Positions 33,267-44,383 are shown, numbered from the stretch's first letter. The stretch is DNA of 64,000 nt from Xanthomonas sp. DAR 80977 (GCF_041240605.1 NZ_CP162487.1:1123001-1187000), one strand, 5' to 3'. The notes: a model not told the origin generated them from the letters alone. Numbers and translations: made by a program.

Positions 33267-33735
33267 CCCCTCTCCCCTCGGGAGATGGGTTGGGGTGAGG
33301 GTCCGGCGCGAAGCATCTCGTGGAGTTTGGTGCGCGAGGCTGCGCCCGTACCCTCATCCGCCCCTGCGGGGCACCTTCTCCCGGTGGGAGAAGGAACAGC
33401 CTAGCCCCTCTCCCCCCGGGAGAGGGGTTGGGGTGAGGGTCCGGCGCGCAGCGACTCGCGGAGTTTGGGGGCACGAGGCTGCGCCCGTACTCTCATCCGC
33501 CCCTTCGGGGCACCTTCTCCCGAGGGGAGAAGGAACAGCTGAACCCCTCTCCCCTCGGGAGAGGGGTTGGGGTGAGGGTACGGCGCGCAGCGACTCGCGG
33601 AGTTTGGGTGCGCGAGGCTGCGCCCGTACCCTCATCCGCCCCTTCGGGGCACCTTCTCCCGGTGGGAGAAGAAACAGCCTAGCCCCTCTCCCCTCGGGAG
33701 AGGGGTTGGGGTGAGGGTACGGCGCGCAGCGACTC
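33267..33735. repeat. Tandem array, 3.4 copies of a 138-139 bp unit
   Basis: Units begin at 33267, 33405, 33544 and 33683 with CCCCTCTCCCC(T/C)CGGGAGA; the fourth is cut off near 33735. Each unit carries two palindromes, CCCTCTCCC/GGGAGAGGG and CACCTTCTCCC/GGGAGAAGG, joined by a GTGAGGGT...GCGCAGCGACTCG...GAGTTTGG stretch. The array fills the gap between the convergent receptor and thiE genes. No ORF in it is credible. Confidence 0.9.
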
Positions 33736-33776
33736 GACGCGGGCCGCCAGAATCCGGGCGCCTCCTCCTGCGCGCC

Positions 33777-34400
33777 TCAGTCGAAGCAGGCGCGATAGGC
33801 GGCCAGCGCGGCGCGCGGGTCGGCGGCGTCGAACACGCCGCTGATTACCGCCAGCAGGTCGGCTCCGGCAGCGACCAGGGCGCGGCCGTTGTCCGGGGTC
33901 AGCCCGCCGATCGCCACCCGCGGCAGGCCCAACGGCGCGGCGTCGCGCAGCAGGCCGGGCTCGGCGCGGCGCGTGGTGACTTTGCTGCGGGTGGGGAAGA
34001 ACGCGCCGAAGGCCACATAGCTGGCGCCGGCCGCGGCGGCGGCACGGGCCAGGGCGAGGTCGTCGTAGCACGAGGCGCCGATCAGCGCACCGGCACCCAG
34101 CGCGGCGCGCGCGGCGGCCAGGTCGCCGTCGTCCTCGCCCAGGTGCACGCCCGCGGCGCCGACCGCCTGCGCCAGCGCCACGTCGTCGTTGACGATCAGC
34201 GGTACCCCGGCCTGCGCGCACAGCGCCTGCAGCGCCGTCGCCTGGGCCAGGCGCTGCGCCGCGTCGGCACGCTTGTTGCGGTACTGCAGCCAGATCGGGC
34301 CGTCGGCGAGCAGCGGCGCCACGCGCGCCAGCAGGCGTTCGCCGTCGCCTTCGTCGGGGGTGATCAGGTAGACGCCGCGGGGCGGCGATGATGCATTCAT
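33777..34400 (-). CDS. thiE: Thiamine-phosphate synthase
   Basis: This 207-residue TIM-barrel enzyme joins HMP pyrophosphate and THZ phosphate to thiamine phosphate. Typical motifs are [22 protein letters not shown] (pyrophosphate-binding K/R), [21 protein letters not shown] (read as VNDDVALA and GVHLGEDD), [13 protein letters not shown], and [17 protein letters not shown] at 34400 begins the conserved part; the longer frame is not supported. It is divergent from the rubredoxin gene. No TPP riboswitch is seen in the 74-base gap. It is slightly shorter than some family members but complete. Confidence 0.94.
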   Translation of the reverse strand: MNASSPPRGVYLITPDEGDGERLLARVAPLLADGPIWLQYRNKRADAAQRLAQATALQALCAQAGVPLIVNDDVALAQAVGAAGVHLGEDDGDLAAARAALGAGALIGASCYDDLALARAAAAAGASYVAFGAFFPTRSKVTTRRAEPGLLRDAAPLGLPRVAIGGLTPDNGRALVAAGADLLAVISGVFDAADPRAALAAYRACFD

Positions 34401-34474
34401 GGATGAGCCTTCCGGTGTGCAGGCGAGGGTGGGACAATGCCGCTCCGCCCGGCCTGTAGACCAGCGATTATCCA

Positions 34475-34666
34475 ATGAGCGACGCCACTGCCACCACCTA
34501 CCGCACCTGGATGTGCGTCGTCTGCGGCTTCATCTACAAGGAGCTCGACGGCCTGCCGGAAGAAGGCATCGCCCCCGGCACCCGCTGGGAAGACGTGCCC
34601 GACACCTGGACCTGCCCGGACTGCGGGGTGACCAAGGACGATTTCGAGATGGTGGAGATGGATTGA
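34475..34666 (+). CDS. Rubredoxin
   Basis: This 63-residue protein has the two iron-binding knuckles CVVCG (about residues 14-18) and CPDCG (about 47-51), with [16 protein letters not shown] and [10 protein letters not shown] between them. Rubredoxin is a one-electron carrier with a single Fe(Cys)4 site in the cytoplasm; in proteobacteria its partners range from alkane hydroxylase to oxidative-stress enzymes. No alkane gene is nearby. It is divergent from thiE. It is followed at once by an ATTGGGG array. Confidence 0.96.
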   Translation: MSDATATTYRTWMCVVCGFIYKELDGLPEEGIAPGTRWEDVPDTWTCPDCGVTKDDFEMVEMD

Positions 34667-34669
34667 GGG

Positions 34670-34882
34670 CCGGGATTGGGGAGTCGGGAGTGGGGATTCG
34701 CAAGAGCGGATCGCTGCAGCGGACCCAGCGGGTCGCGCCAAGCCCCCTCCCAGGAGGAGTCCTAACCTCGACGCGATGGGGATAAATCAGGTCGGATAAA
34801 CCCTGCTACAGGTCGCAGCGAATCGTTGGCCAAGCGCCGAGTCCGCTTTTGCGAATCCCCAATCCCCAATCCCCAATCCCAG
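34670..34882. repeat. Inverted pair of ATTGGGG arrays between rubredoxin and SirB1 genes
   Basis: A degenerate G-rich arm occupies about 34670-34700 (GGGATTGGGGAGTCGGGAG) and a C-rich arm of three CCCCAAT units 34852-34882. They face each other across the gap of two convergent genes. The C-rich arm ends four bases from the SirB1 stop codon. Confidence 0.8.
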
Positions 34883-34885
34883 CCC

Positions 34886-35731
34886 TCAATGCATGCGCTG
34901 CGCGCGCGCGCTCAGTTCCACCAGGCGTTCGCGGATCGGCAGCACGTCGTTGGCTTCCGGGTTCAGTTGCAGGTAGCGGCTCAGGTCGCGGCGCGCGCCG
35001 GGGACGTAGTCCATCTGCAGGTAGGCCAGGCCGCGGTCGCGCAGGGCCTCGGGCTGGTCGGGCATCAGCTTGAGCACTCGGTCGGCGCTGCGCGCGGCGC
35101 GGTCCCATTCGTCGCGTTCGGCGTAGACGCCGTGCAGGTTGCGCAGCACCCGGGTCAGGATCGCGCGGTGCGGCGCCGGGTCGAGGATCTGCAGCAGCGC
35201 GCGGTCGTCCGGGGTCTCCCCGCCCAGATGCGGGCGCGCGCGTTCGCGCAGCTCTTCCACCGCCAGCGGGCGGCCGCCGTTGAACGGGTCCATCACCAGC
35301 AGGCCGTCGTCCACCGGCAGGCGCACCAGGAAATGCCCGGGGAAGGACACCCCGTCGAGCGGAATGTCCAGCCGCCGCGCCACTTCCATCTGCACCAGCG
35401 CCAGCGAGATCGGGTTGCCCAGGCGGCGCTCGAACACCTCGTTCATGTAGCTGTTGCGCGGGTCGTAATACTCGTCGTGGTTGCCGCTGTAGCCGAGTTC
35501 CTCGAACAGGTGGCGGTTGATCGCGGCCATCTTCAGCGGCCACGGCTCGATCATCGCCACTTCGTGACGCAGGTGCTCGGCATGGTTCTGCGCCAGCGTG
35601 TCGTAGTGGTCGGCATCCAGTTCCGGATACTCGTCGCGGGCGATCAGCAGCGCGGTGGCCAGCAGCGGCAGGGCGTCGTCGTCCAGCGCGGCCAGGGTAT
35701 TCCAGCTCGGCAATGTCAGTCGGTCCACCAT
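34886..35731 (-). CDS. SirB1-family protein (transglutaminase-like plus TPR)
   Basis: This 281-residue cytoplasmic protein has a degenerate transglutaminase-like domain (about 45-170: HLFEELGYSGNHDEYYDPRN, NPISLALVQMEVARRL, GVSFPGHFLVRL) and a C-terminal tetratricopeptide part (RDEWDRAARSADRVLKL, PEALRDRGLAYLQM). SirB1/UPF0162 proteins are widespread in proteobacteria and have no settled biochemical role. ATG at 35731 is the start used; the frame upstream has no protein character. The stop codon lies right beside a C-rich repeat arm. Confidence 0.87.
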   Translation of the reverse strand: MVDRLTLPSWNTLAALDDDALPLLATALLIARDEYPELDADHYDTLAQNHAEHLRHEVAMIEPWPLKMAAINRHLFEELGYSGNHDEYYDPRNSYMNEVFERRLGNPISLALVQMEVARRLDIPLDGVSFPGHFLVRLPVDDGLLVMDPFNGGRPLAVEELRERARPHLGGETPDDRALLQILDPAPHRAILTRVLRNLHGVYAERDEWDRAARSADRVLKLMPDQPEALRDRGLAYLQMDYVPGARRDLSRYLQLNPEANDVLPIRERLVELSARAQRMH

Positions 35732-35838
35732 GGCCCAAGACTGGCCGCAAACTGCGACGCGATCAAGTCCGGGGGTTCCCGACAGCGGTGTCGGGTTCAG
35801 CGCCACGGCGGCGGCGCTTTTCCCGACGCCGGTGCGGC

Positions 35839-36288
35839 TCAGCGGGCCTTGGGGATGCCCGGGCCGAAGCTCAGTTCGGCACCGTCCTGCAGCTTGAGCT
35901 GGGCGGCCTGGCCGGCGTTGAGTTCCAGCACGTAGCGCGCCGGCGCATTGCTGGGGTAGGGCGGGCAGGCGTTGCCGGCCGAGCACGGCGGCACGTCGCG
36001 CTGCTGCGCCACCAGCTTGCGCTGGCTGTCGAAGTACAGGATGTCCAGCGCGATCTTGGTGTTCTTCATCCAGTACGCCTGCGGTTCCTCGCGGTCATGG
36101 ATGAACAACATGCCGTGGTCGGCGTCCATCTGGTCGCGGAACATCAGCCCGCGCGCGCGGGTGGCATCGTCCTGGGCCAGTTCGACCTGGTAGCGGTGCC
36201 CGCCCAGTTCCACCCAATGGTCGCCGGCGCTGGCGCAGCCGCTGAGGGTCAGCAGGACGAGGACGAACAGGGCGCGGAGCAGGGACAT
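35839..36288 (-). CDS. DUF192 lipoprotein
   Basis: This 149-residue protein has a lipoprotein signal peptide with lipobox LSGC at about residues 16-19, followed by a DUF192 domain. Its hallmarks are ARGLMFRDQMDADHGMLFIH, YWMKNTKIALDILYFD and YVLELNAGQAAQLKLQDG. The family forms small beta-barrels whose biochemical role is unknown; in archaea and bacteria they are often exported. Serine after the lipobox Cys is not tested by eye for sorting, but no Asp at +2 is present (Cys-Ala), so outer-membrane attachment is likely. It is probably monocistronic. Confidence 0.88.
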   Translation of the reverse strand: MSLLRALFVLVLLTLSGCASAGDHWVELGGHRYQVELAQDDATRARGLMFRDQMDADHGMLFIHDREEPQAYWMKNTKIALDILYFDSQRKLVAQQRDVPPCSAGNACPPYPSNAPARYVLELNAGQAAQLKLQDGAELSFGPGIPKAR

Positions 36289-36355
36289 GGCGGTGTCGGG
36301 TCGGGGAGGATCAGCGCGCACCTTGTTGCATGGTGCGTGTTCAGTCAAGAGAGCC

Positions 36356-36447
36356 GGGATTGGGGATTGGGGATTCGTAAAAGCCAGAAGCTCCCTCCGG
36401 CCTCCGGATCCGCTGTTGCGAATCCCCAATCCCCAATCCCCAATCCC
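36356..36447. repeat. Inverted pair of ATTGGGG arrays between DUF192 and rpiA genes
   Basis: The G-rich arm is at 36356-36377 and the C-rich arm at about 36418-36447, 40 bases apart. The pair could fold into one long hairpin on either strand, ending 10 bases before the rpiA stop. Confidence 0.85.
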
Positions 36448-36456
36448 GCGCGCGTC

Positions 36457-37104
36457 CTACAGGACGCGCGGCGGCTCGCCACCGACGATCACCACGTCGG
36501 CCGGGCGGCGCGCGAACAGGCCGACGCAGACCACGCCGGGGATCTGGTTGAGCTCGCGCTCCAGCGCCACCGGGTCGGTGATCGACAAGTGGTGCACGTC
36601 CAGCACCACGTTGCCGTTGTCGGTGACCACGCCGTCGCGCCACACCGGCTGGCCGCCGGTGCGCGCCAGGATCTCGCGCGCGACCAGGCTGCGCGCCATC
36701 GGGATCACCTCGATCGGCAGCGGGAACGCGCCCAGCGTCTGCACCTGCTTGCTCGGGTCGATGATGCAGACGAAGCGCTCGCTGGCCTCGGCGATGATCT
36801 TCTCGCGGGTCAGCGCGGCGCCGCCGCCCTTGATCAGGCAGCGGTTCGGATCGCACTCGTCGGCGCCGTCCACGTACAGCGACAGGTTGCCGGTGTGGTT
36901 CAGTTCCAGCACCTCGATGCCGTGCTGGCGCAGGCGCGCGGTGCTCTGCTCGGAGCTGGACACCGCGCCCTTGATGCGGTGGCCGATGCGGCCGAGCGCG
37001 TCGATGAAGTAGGCCACGGTGGAGCCGGTGCCGACGCCGACGATCATGCCGTCCTCGACGTATTCGATGGCTTTCTCGGCGGCCAGGCGTTTGCTTTCGG
37101 ACAT
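36457..37104 (-). CDS. rpiA: Ribose-5-phosphate isomerase A
   Basis: This 215-residue enzyme interconverts ribose-5-phosphate and ribulose-5-phosphate in the pentose phosphate pathway. Clear motifs are [16 protein letters not shown] (phosphate loop), [21 protein letters not shown] (catalytic Asp), [14 protein letters not shown] and [17 protein letters not shown] at 37104 begins the family start [16 protein letters not shown]. Its leader contains a C-rich/G-rich repeat arm, with the bases GAGCCCCCC directly before the ATG and no Shine-Dalgarno sequence. The protein is complete. Confidence 0.96.
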   Translation of the reverse strand: MSESKRLAAEKAIEYVEDGMIVGVGTGSTVAYFIDALGRIGHRIKGAVSSSEQSTARLRQHGIEVLELNHTGNLSLYVDGADECDPNRCLIKGGGAALTREKIIAEASERFVCIIDPSKQVQTLGAFPLPIEVIPMARSLVAREILARTGGQPVWRDGVVTDNGNVVLDVHHLSITDPVALERELNQIPGVVCVGLFARRPADVVIVGGEPPRVL

Positions 37105-37107
37105 GGG

Positions 37108-37200
37108 GGGCTCGGGATTCGTGATTGGGGATTGGGGATTCGTCAAAGCGGCAGGCGGGGCCGGGCAGGGACGAATCCCCAATGCCCAATCCCCAATTCC
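37108..37200. repeat. Inverted pair of ATTGGGG arrays between rpiA and the EVE gene
   Basis: The G-rich arm is at about 37108-37140 (ATTCGTGATTGGGGATTGGG) and the C-rich arm at 37171-37198. This is the third such pair in a run of neighbouring genes. It ends two bases before the EVE gene stop. Confidence 0.8.
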
Positions 37201-37202
37201 GG

Positions 37203-37669
<467 letters not shown>

Positions 37670-37673
<4 letters not shown>

Positions 37674-38263
37674 GCGGGGAAATCGGTCGCGGTCAGGAGG
37701 GTGAGGGAATCGGTGCAGACCGCGTCCAGCGCCACGTCCCAGGCGGCGACGGGCAGCGCCGCGAGCTGCTGCACCGCGAACGCGGCGCCGACCAGCCAGG
37801 GCGGGGGCGCTTGCCGCTGGCGAAACGCGAAGCTGCGATCATACCAGCCGCCGCCCATGCCCAGGCGGCCGCCGCCGGCGTCGAAGCCGACCAGCGGCGC
37901 CACCACCAGCGCCATCCGCTCCGGCGCCAGCGTCGCGTCGGCGGCGACGTCCGGCTCGGGAATGCCGTAGCGGTTGGCGCGCAGCGGCTGCCCCGGGCGC
38001 CACGGCGCGAAACGCAGGGTCTTGCCGCTGAGCACCGGCAGGCAGTACTGCACGCCGGGCGGCAGGCTCAGTTGCCAGCGGTGCAGCGCGATCTCCCCGT
38101 CCATCGCCCAATAGCCGGCGACGTGGCCGTGCTGCGGCGCGAACGGCAAGTCCAGCAGCCGCTGCGCCAGCGCGTCGGCGGCGGCCAGGCGTTCGGCCGC
38201 GGAGAGCGCGCGGCGGCGCGCGCGCAGTTGCTGGCGCAGTGAGTCGCGGTCGTCGGGAGTCAT
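37670..38263 (-). CDS. fau: 5-formyltetrahydrofolate cyclo-ligase
   Basis: This 197-residue enzyme converts 5-formyl-THF to 5,10-methenyl-THF at the cost of ATP. Landmarks are [30 protein letters not shown] and the ATP/Mg loop [20 protein letters not shown], followed by [17 protein letters not shown]. In gamma-proteobacteria this gene lies just downstream of the 6S RNA gene; here a thioesterase gene is between them. It is the first gene of a pair with the EVE gene. Confidence 0.92.
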
Positions 38264-38344
38264 CGGACAGGCGTGGCGGAGACGGCGCTATTGTCGGTGC
38301 CGGCGCGCGCACTGGCTACTGGCGCCGGTCGGCGCCGCGCGGCC

Positions 38345-39124
38345 TCACGCGTAGATCGCCACCGTCTGCCGGCCCGACAGCACCAGCCGCCCGGCCTCGT
38401 CCCAGATCTGCATGTCCTGCAGCGAGTAGCCGTCGGCGGCGTGGCGGCTGGCCGAACGCAGCAGGAACCAGTCGCCGGCGCTGGCCGGCTGCGGGAAATC
38501 CAGGGTCCAGGTCATCGAGCTGACCGGCGCCGGTTCGGTGAAGCAGGCCATCGCCGCCGGCGGCAGGCAGTCGCCGAGCGCGACCAGGGCCACGCTCGGA
38601 TCCACCCCGCTGGCGTCGCGATGGCGCGCCCAGACCAGCAGCTCCGGGGTGGCGGCCGCGGACACCGGCAGCGCGCCGCCGGCCAGGCGCATCTCGAAAT
38701 TGGCGACGAACGCCGGGGTGACCGCGCTGTCGGCGATCGGCGCCGCGGCCTCGGGTGCGCACACCGCGGGCCGCGCCGGCATGAAGTCGTGGGCGATGCG
38801 GCTGGGCCGCGGTTGCGCGAACAGCAGCGCCGCGCGCAGCGCGGCCTGCTCGCCGGCCAGGCAATCGACCGCGACCGAGCTGGCGGACTTGCCCTGGCGC
38901 AGCAGCCGTGCCTCGAAGCGCAGCGTGGCGTCGGCCGGGCCGACGAACCAGATGTGCGCCGACTTCAGCGGCGGCGGCGCCGCCGGCGCGGTGCGCAGCG
39001 CGGCCTGCAGCGCCAGCGCCGCGGACAGCCCGCCGAAGGCGGTGCGTCCCTGCCGCCAGCTGGCGGGAACGTCGAATCCGGCCGCCGGGTCGAAGCGGTC
39101 GATGATCTGGGCGAGCGAGGGCAT
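38345..39124 (-). CDS. Acyl-CoA thioesterase (TesB-like double hotdog)
   Basis: This 259-residue protein contains two hotdog halves. The N-terminal half has the motif GRTAFGGLSAALALQAALR, and the C-terminal half has YSLQDMQIWDEAGRLVLSGRQTVAI, the usual end of TesB/thioesterase-like superfamily proteins. It probably hydrolyses acyl-CoA thioesters in the cytoplasm; chain-length preference is unknown. ATG at 39124 begins the conserved segment. It is read in the same direction as the 6S RNA gene and starts 145 bases after its 3' end, behind a terminator. Confidence 0.82.
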   Translation of the reverse strand: MPSLAQIIDRFDPAAGFDVPASWRQGRTAFGGLSAALALQAALRTAPAAPPPLKSAHIWFVGPADATLRFEARLLRQGKSASSVAVDCLAGEQAALRAALLFAQPRPSRIAHDFMPARPAVCAPEAAAPIADSAVTPAFVANFEMRLAGGALPVSAAATPELLVWARHRDASGVDPSVALVALGDCLPPAAMACFTEPAPVSSMTWTLDFPQPASAGDWFLLRSASRHAADGYSLQDMQIWDEAGRLVLSGRQTVAIYA

Positions 39125-39229
39125 GCGGCGTCTCCTTGGCGGGGCGCCAGTATCCCGGGTTCGGCGTGCGCATGAGTAGTAGCCGTGCCAGTGCATGCGG
39201 CGACTGGCGACACGCAAAGAAAGACGCGC

Positions 39230-39261
39230 AAAAGGAAACGGCGCCTTGCGGCGCCGTTTCC
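39230..39261 (-). terminator. Rho-independent terminator of 6S RNA
   Basis: On the minus strand a perfect 12-bp stem GGAAACGGCGCC / GGCGCCGTTTCC with a 4-base loop is followed by TTTTG. It lies directly downstream of the 6S RNA 3' end. Confidence 0.85.
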
Positions 39262-39268
39262 GGGATAT

Positions 39269-39455
39269 TGCATTCTCCGCCATGACGATGCGTGCGAAAC
39301 GACCTTGAACCCGGGGTTCAAGTGGGATAGCTGGGGAACCATCGGGCTTCCCGCTACGAGGCGGACCTGCACACCCGATTCCGTCGCCATCCCGTGGTCG
39401 TAATTAAGGGACAAGGCGAATGTTTGCACACGCTGTCGTTCACAGCAGAGAACGC
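39269..39455 (-). ncRNA. ssrS: 6S RNA
   Basis: This RNA of about 187 nt binds the RNA polymerase sigma-70 holoenzyme and mimics an open promoter. The minus strand contains CTTGAACCCCGGGTTCAAGG, matching the very conserved 3' hairpin of E. coli 6S (CCTTGAACC...GGGTTCAAGG). The ends GCGTTCTCTGCTGTGA and TCATGGCGGAGAATGC pair over 16 bases, including G-U pairs, as the closing stem. Gene order zapB-like/zapA/6S/5-FCL is the classic one. A TATACT -10 box lies 7 bases upstream and a terminator downstream. The 5' end may be a few bases off. Confidence 0.93.
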
Positions 39456-39461
39456 AACCGA

Positions 39462-39467
39462 AGTATA
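39462..39467 (-). promoter_or_regulatory. -10 box of the 6S RNA gene
   Basis: TATACT on the minus strand lies 6-7 bases before the predicted 5' end of 6S RNA. No consensus -35 is visible 17 bp further upstream. Confidence 0.6.
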
Positions 39468-39552
39468 GCGCCGTCGCCGCGCTTGGCTAGTCCGTTCGTC
39501 GGTCGCGCGGTACGGCGCAATTCACGTTGATGATCGAAATGCGAGGCGTGTA

Positions 39553-39846
39553 TCAACGCGCCGTATCGACCACGCCGTCGAGACGGCGATTGAGGTCGGC
39601 GAGCGTGCGCGCCATCTCGCCATCGCGCCGCGCCTGCTCGTCGCGCAGTTGCTGCAGTTCGTGCGCCAGGTTCAACGCGGCCAGCACCGCGACCCGGTCC
39701 ACCGCGGCCATGCGGTTGCTGCCGCGCACCTCGCGCATCTTCGCGTCGAGCAGGCGCGCGGCGGCGAGCAGGCTGTCGCGCTCTTCGGCCTCGACGCCGA
39801 CGGTGTATTCGCGATCGAGGATGCGGACGCTGACCGGTTCGCTCAC
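39553..39846 (-). CDS. zapA: Cell division protein ZapA
   Basis: This 97-residue protein stabilises FtsZ filaments at the division site. It has the ZapA start [17 protein letters not shown], then [16 protein letters not shown] and [16 protein letters not shown], and a C-terminal coiled coil. The start is GTG at 39846, which overlaps the stop of the upstream zapB-like gene (GTGA). The two coiled-coil division proteins are therefore made together. The 6S RNA gene follows about 100 bases downstream on the same strand. Confidence 0.92.
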   Translation of the reverse strand: MSEPVSVRILDREYTVGVEAEERDSLLAAARLLDAKMREVRGSNRMAAVDRVAVLAALNLAHELQQLRDEQARRDGEMARTLADLNRRLDGVVDTAR

Positions 39847-40064
39847 GTGTGCTGCTCCAACGACTTGAGCCGGGTGATCATCGCCTCGACCCGCGAGCGC
39901 GCCTGTTCGTTCTTGGTCAGCAGCTGCGAGCGCTCGCCGATCAACTGCTCCTGCTGCTGGCGCAGGCTGCGGTTCTCGTCGGCGAGGCGCTGGCAGCGCT
40001 CGACCAGCGTTTCCACGCGGGAGGCGAGGGTGCGGAGCTGGGCGAGGGCGTCGGGGCTGTCCAT
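39843..40064 (-). CDS. ZapB-like small coiled-coil protein (TIGR02449 family)
   Basis: This 73-residue protein is predicted to be almost entirely coiled coil ([20 protein letters not shown], then [20 protein letters not shown]). The family sits next to zapA in pseudomonads and xanthomonads and is thought to serve as a ZapB-like division factor, which is inference from position and shape. ATG at 40064 gives the family start [13 protein letters not shown]; an ATG at 40082 would add six residues. Confidence 0.85.
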   Translation of the reverse strand: MDSPDALAQLRTLASRVETLVERCQRLADENRSLRQQQEQLIGERSQLLTKNEQARSRVEAMITRLKSLEQHT

Positions 40065-40131
40065 GGCGCCCACGATAGGCATGCGCCCGAGCGGCGGTCA
40101 AGACGCGGCTTGGCGCCGCGATGGCCGGCGC

Positions 40132-42348
40132 TCAGACGGGCAGCAGCAAGGGCTGCCGCAGCAGCTGCAGGCAGGCGTCCGGCTCCAGCGCCGGGGCGAC
40201 CAGGTGGCCCTGGATCTCGTCGCAGCCGTGCTGGCGCAGGAACGCCAGCTGGCCCGGCAGTTCCACGCCTTCGGCGACCACTTTCAGGGTCAGCGAGTGG
40301 CCCATCGCGATGATGGTGCTGGTGATCGCCTCGTCGTCCGGGTCGCGGGTCAGGTCGCCGATGAATTCCTGATCGATCTTCAAGGTGTTGATCGGCAAGC
40401 GCTTCAGGTAGGCCAGCGACGAATAGCCGGTGCCGAAGTCGTCGATCGCCAGGGCCAGGCCCAGCGCGCGGCAGGCGTGCAGGGTGGCGGCGTTCTTGCC
40501 GACCTGCGACATCACCACGCTCTCGGTGAGTTCCAGTTCGACGTTGGCGGCCGGGACCCCGGTCTCGGCCAGGATCCGCGCCATCAGCGCCGGCAGGTCG
40601 CCGCGTTCGAGCTGGATCGCCGACACGTTGATCGACATGCACAGCTCGGTCAGGCCGAGCTGGCGCCACTCGCGCAGGGTGCTGCACGCCTGGCGCAGCA
40701 CCCATTCGCCGATCTCCAGGATCAGTCCGGTCTCCTCGGCCAGGGGGATGAACTGGCTCGGCGAGACCGCGCCGAAATCGGCGCTGTGCCAGCGCAGCAG
40801 CGCTTCCACGCCGACCACGCGCTGCTCGCGCAGCGAATAGCGCGGCTGGTAGACCAGTTTCAGCTCCTGGTCGAACGGGATCTTGCGCAGGGTGCTGGCC
40901 AGCGTGGCGCGATGGCGGGTGGCCTCGTCCATGCGCGCCGAATACGCCTGGATGTTGCGGCGCCCGGCGGCCTTGGCCTGGTACATGGCCGTGTCGGCGT
41001 GCTTGAGCAGCTCGCTGGGCAGCAACGCGTGCTGCGGGAACAGCGAGATGCCGATCGAGGAGGAGATCGCCACTTCGCGGCGGTCCTCCAGTTGCAGCGG
41101 CGCATCGAAGGCGGCCAGCACGCGCGCGGCGACGACCTCGGCCTCGGCCTGGCCGGCGATGTCCTCCACCACCACGGTGAATTCGTCGCCGGCCAGGCGC
41201 GCCACCGTGTGCTGCGGGCCCACCGCCTGCTGCAGGCGTTCGGCGACCGCGCGCAACACCTTGTCGCCCACCGCATGGCCGAGCGAATCGTTGATGTCCT
41301 TGAACCGGTCCAGGTCCAGGAACAGCACCGCCACCGAACTGCCCTGGCGCCGCGCCCGCACGATCGCGCGCGCCAGCCGCTCGGACAGCAGCGACCGGTT
41401 GGGCAGGCTGGTCAGCGTGTCGTAGTTGGCCAGGTAGCGCAGTTCCTGCTCGGCGCGCTTCTGGTCGGTGATGTCTTCCAGCACCACCACGTGGAAGCTG
41501 TGGCGGCCGTCGGCGTCGCCGACCGTATTGCGGCGCACATGGCAGAGGATCTCCTGGCCGTCCTTGCGCCGTTTCCAGGCATCGCCGCGCCAGTGCCGGC
41601 CCTGGTCGAGCGGCGGCGCGGGGACGTCCGGCGCGTGGTCGAGCAGGGCCATCGGCTGGCCCAGCACTTCGCGCTCGCTGTAGCCGGTGATGCGGGTGAA
41701 GGCCGGGTTGACCGAGATGAAGCGGGAGTCTTCGTCCAGCACCGCGACCGCCTCGTTCATGCTGCGCAGCACTTCGCTGGCGATGCGCCGCTCCAGGTCG
41801 GCCTGGCGGTGCGAGGTGATGTCGCGCGCGGTGCCGGCGAGCCGGCGCGGCTTGCCGTCGGCGCCGTAGTCGACCACCCGGCCGCGCACCCGCGCCCACA
41901 GCCACACGCCGTCGCCGGCCAGGTCCACCCGGTACTCGGCGACGTAGACCGGGGTCAGTCCCTGCAGGTGCTCGCGCAGCGCGCGCTGGGCCTGCGGCAC
42001 GTCGTCGGGATGGATGCGCAGCGGGTCGTCCTCGCGGATCACCATGGTGATCTCCTGCGCATGCGGCGCCGCTTCGTCGGCGCGCATCCGGCGCAGCTTG
42101 CGCTGCTGCAGGTCGTAGTCCCAGAAGTGCTCGCCGGAGGCCCACAGCGCCAGCTTCAGGTGGCGGTCGCGCTGCTGCAGCTGCTGCTGGCGCTGTTGCT
42201 GCTGCTGCATGCGCCGCCGCCAGTGCAGCGCCTGCAGCGCGGACACCACCGTGGCCACCGCCAGCACCGCCGCCGCGGCGGCCCAGCCCCAACGCCAGTC
42301 CGTGCCGGCATGGCCGGCAATTCCCGCAGCGACGCGCTCGATCGACAT
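40132..42348 (-). CDS. PAS-GGDEF-EAL membrane protein (c-di-GMP turnover)
   Basis: This 738-residue protein has one N-terminal membrane helix ([19 protein letters not shown]), a Gln-rich linker and two PAS domains (about 60-190 and 190-310: [32 protein letters not shown]). A GGDEF domain spans about 315-475 and an EAL domain about 490-735. The GGDEF motif reads AGDEF, so cyclase activity is uncertain. The EAL domain keeps [33 protein letters not shown] and VVAEGVE, so phosphodiesterase activity is likely. PAS domains may sense redox, light or a ligand. The gene sits between the zapA pair and ygfB, which are close neighbours in Pseudomonas. Confidence 0.93.
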   Translation of the reverse strand: MSIERVAAGIAGHAGTDWRWGWAAAAAVLAVATVVSALQALHWRRRMQQQQQRQQQLQQRDRHLKLALWASGEHFWDYDLQQRKLRRMRADEAAPHAQEITMVIREDDPLRIHPDDVPQAQRALREHLQGLTPVYVAEYRVDLAGDGVWLWARVRGRVVDYGADGKPRRLAGTARDITSHRQADLERRIASEVLRSMNEAVAVLDEDSRFISVNPAFTRITGYSEREVLGQPMALLDHAPDVPAPPLDQGRHWRGDAWKRRKDGQEILCHVRRNTVGDADGRHSFHVVVLEDITDQKRAEQELRYLANYDTLTSLPNRSLLSERLARAIVRARRQGSSVAVLFLDLDRFKDINDSLGHAVGDKVLRAVAERLQQAVGPQHTVARLAGDEFTVVVEDIAGQAEAEVVAARVLAAFDAPLQLEDRREVAISSSIGISLFPQHALLPSELLKHADTAMYQAKAAGRRNIQAYSARMDEATRHRATLASTLRKIPFDQELKLVYQPRYSLREQRVVGVEALLRWHSADFGAVSPSQFIPLAEETGLILEIGEWVLRQACSTLREWRQLGLTELCMSINVSAIQLERGDLPALMARILAETGVPAANVELELTESVVMSQVGKNAATLHACRALGLALAIDDFGTGYSSLAYLKRLPINTLKIDQEFIGDLTRDPDDEAITSTIIAMGHSLTLKVVAEGVELPGQLAFLRQHGCDEIQGHLVAPALEPDACLQLLRQPLLLPV

Positions 42349-42507
42349 GGCGGGAAGGGGGCTTCAATCAGGAAAGGGTGGTGGAGTGTAGGCGCCCGTC
42401 GGAAGCGTTCACAAGCAGCGCGGCGCATGCGGATTGCTACACTGCGCAGTCCCGCTCCGCCGCAGGCCCCGACTCTCGGCGGCCAGCGCACAACAGGCCT
42501 TGCGTCC

Positions 42508-43053
42508 ATGATCGAACTTCCTAGCGCCGACGACGTCACCCAAGCCAGCCAGCAACTGGGCCTGGCCGCGTCGGCAGCCGAACTCCACGGTGCGCTGTGC
42601 GGCTGGCTGGCCGGCGGCGGCGCCGACCTGGCCGCATGGCCGGCGGCGGTGCTGGCCGATGCCGGCATCGCCACGCCGCGCGGCGGCGATGCGCTGGACC
42701 GGCTGCGCGAGGCCACCGCCGCGCAGCTGGAGGACCGCGACTTCGCCTTCGACCTGGTGCTGGCCGATGCCGGCGCGCCGCTGTCCGAGCGCGCCGACGC
42801 GCTGTTCGACTGGTGCCGCGGCTTTCTCGGCGGTTTCGGCCTGGCCGCCGGCGCCAAGCCGCCGCTGTCCGAGGAAGGCGCCGAGGCGCTGCAGGACCTG
42901 GCGCGGCTGGCCCAGGCCAGCACCGACGATTTCGACAGCGCCGACGAGGACGAGGACGCGCTGGCCGAGATCGAGGAATTCGTGCGCGTGGCCGCCTTGC
43001 TGCTGCACAGCGACTGCGTGCTCGGCCCGCGCCATCGGCAACGCCTGAACTGA
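42508..43053 (+). CDS. ygfB: YgfB / UPF0149 family protein
   Basis: This 181-residue helical protein has the family signature [15 protein letters not shown] near the N-terminus, [12 protein letters not shown] in the middle and the acidic tail region [19 protein letters not shown]. In Pseudomonas YgfB influences ampDh3 expression and antibiotic tolerance; elsewhere its role is open. It lies four bases upstream of pepP, as in E. coli and Pseudomonas, and they probably form an operon. ATG at 42508 is used because the earlier frame runs antisense through other genes. Confidence 0.9.
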   Translation: MIELPSADDVTQASQQLGLAASAAELHGALCGWLAGGGADLAAWPAAVLADAGIATPRGGDALDRLREATAAQLEDRDFAFDLVLADAGAPLSERADALFDWCRGFLGGFGLAAGAKPPLSEEGAEALQDLARLAQASTDDFDSADEDEDALAEIEEFVRVAALLLHSDCVLGPRHRQRLN

Positions 43054-43057
43054 CGCG

Positions 43058-44383
<1,326 letters not shown>

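Noticed and set aside
33267..33735. CRISPR array
   Set aside because: The repeats are about 138 bp, directly adjoining, with no spacers and no cas genes.
35954..35975. Additional CCTACCC-like site on the minus strand
   Set aside because: A single box inside the DUF192 coding sequence without a partner at 19 bp or a -10 element.
39281..39429. Weak ORFs across the 6S RNA gene
   Set aside because: The region is explained by 6S RNA structure and conserved gene order.
39649..42500. Long plus-strand frame leading into ygfB
   Set aside because: Only the part from 42508 matches a protein family; the rest is antisense to zapA, the 6S-side genes and the GGDEF-EAL gene.
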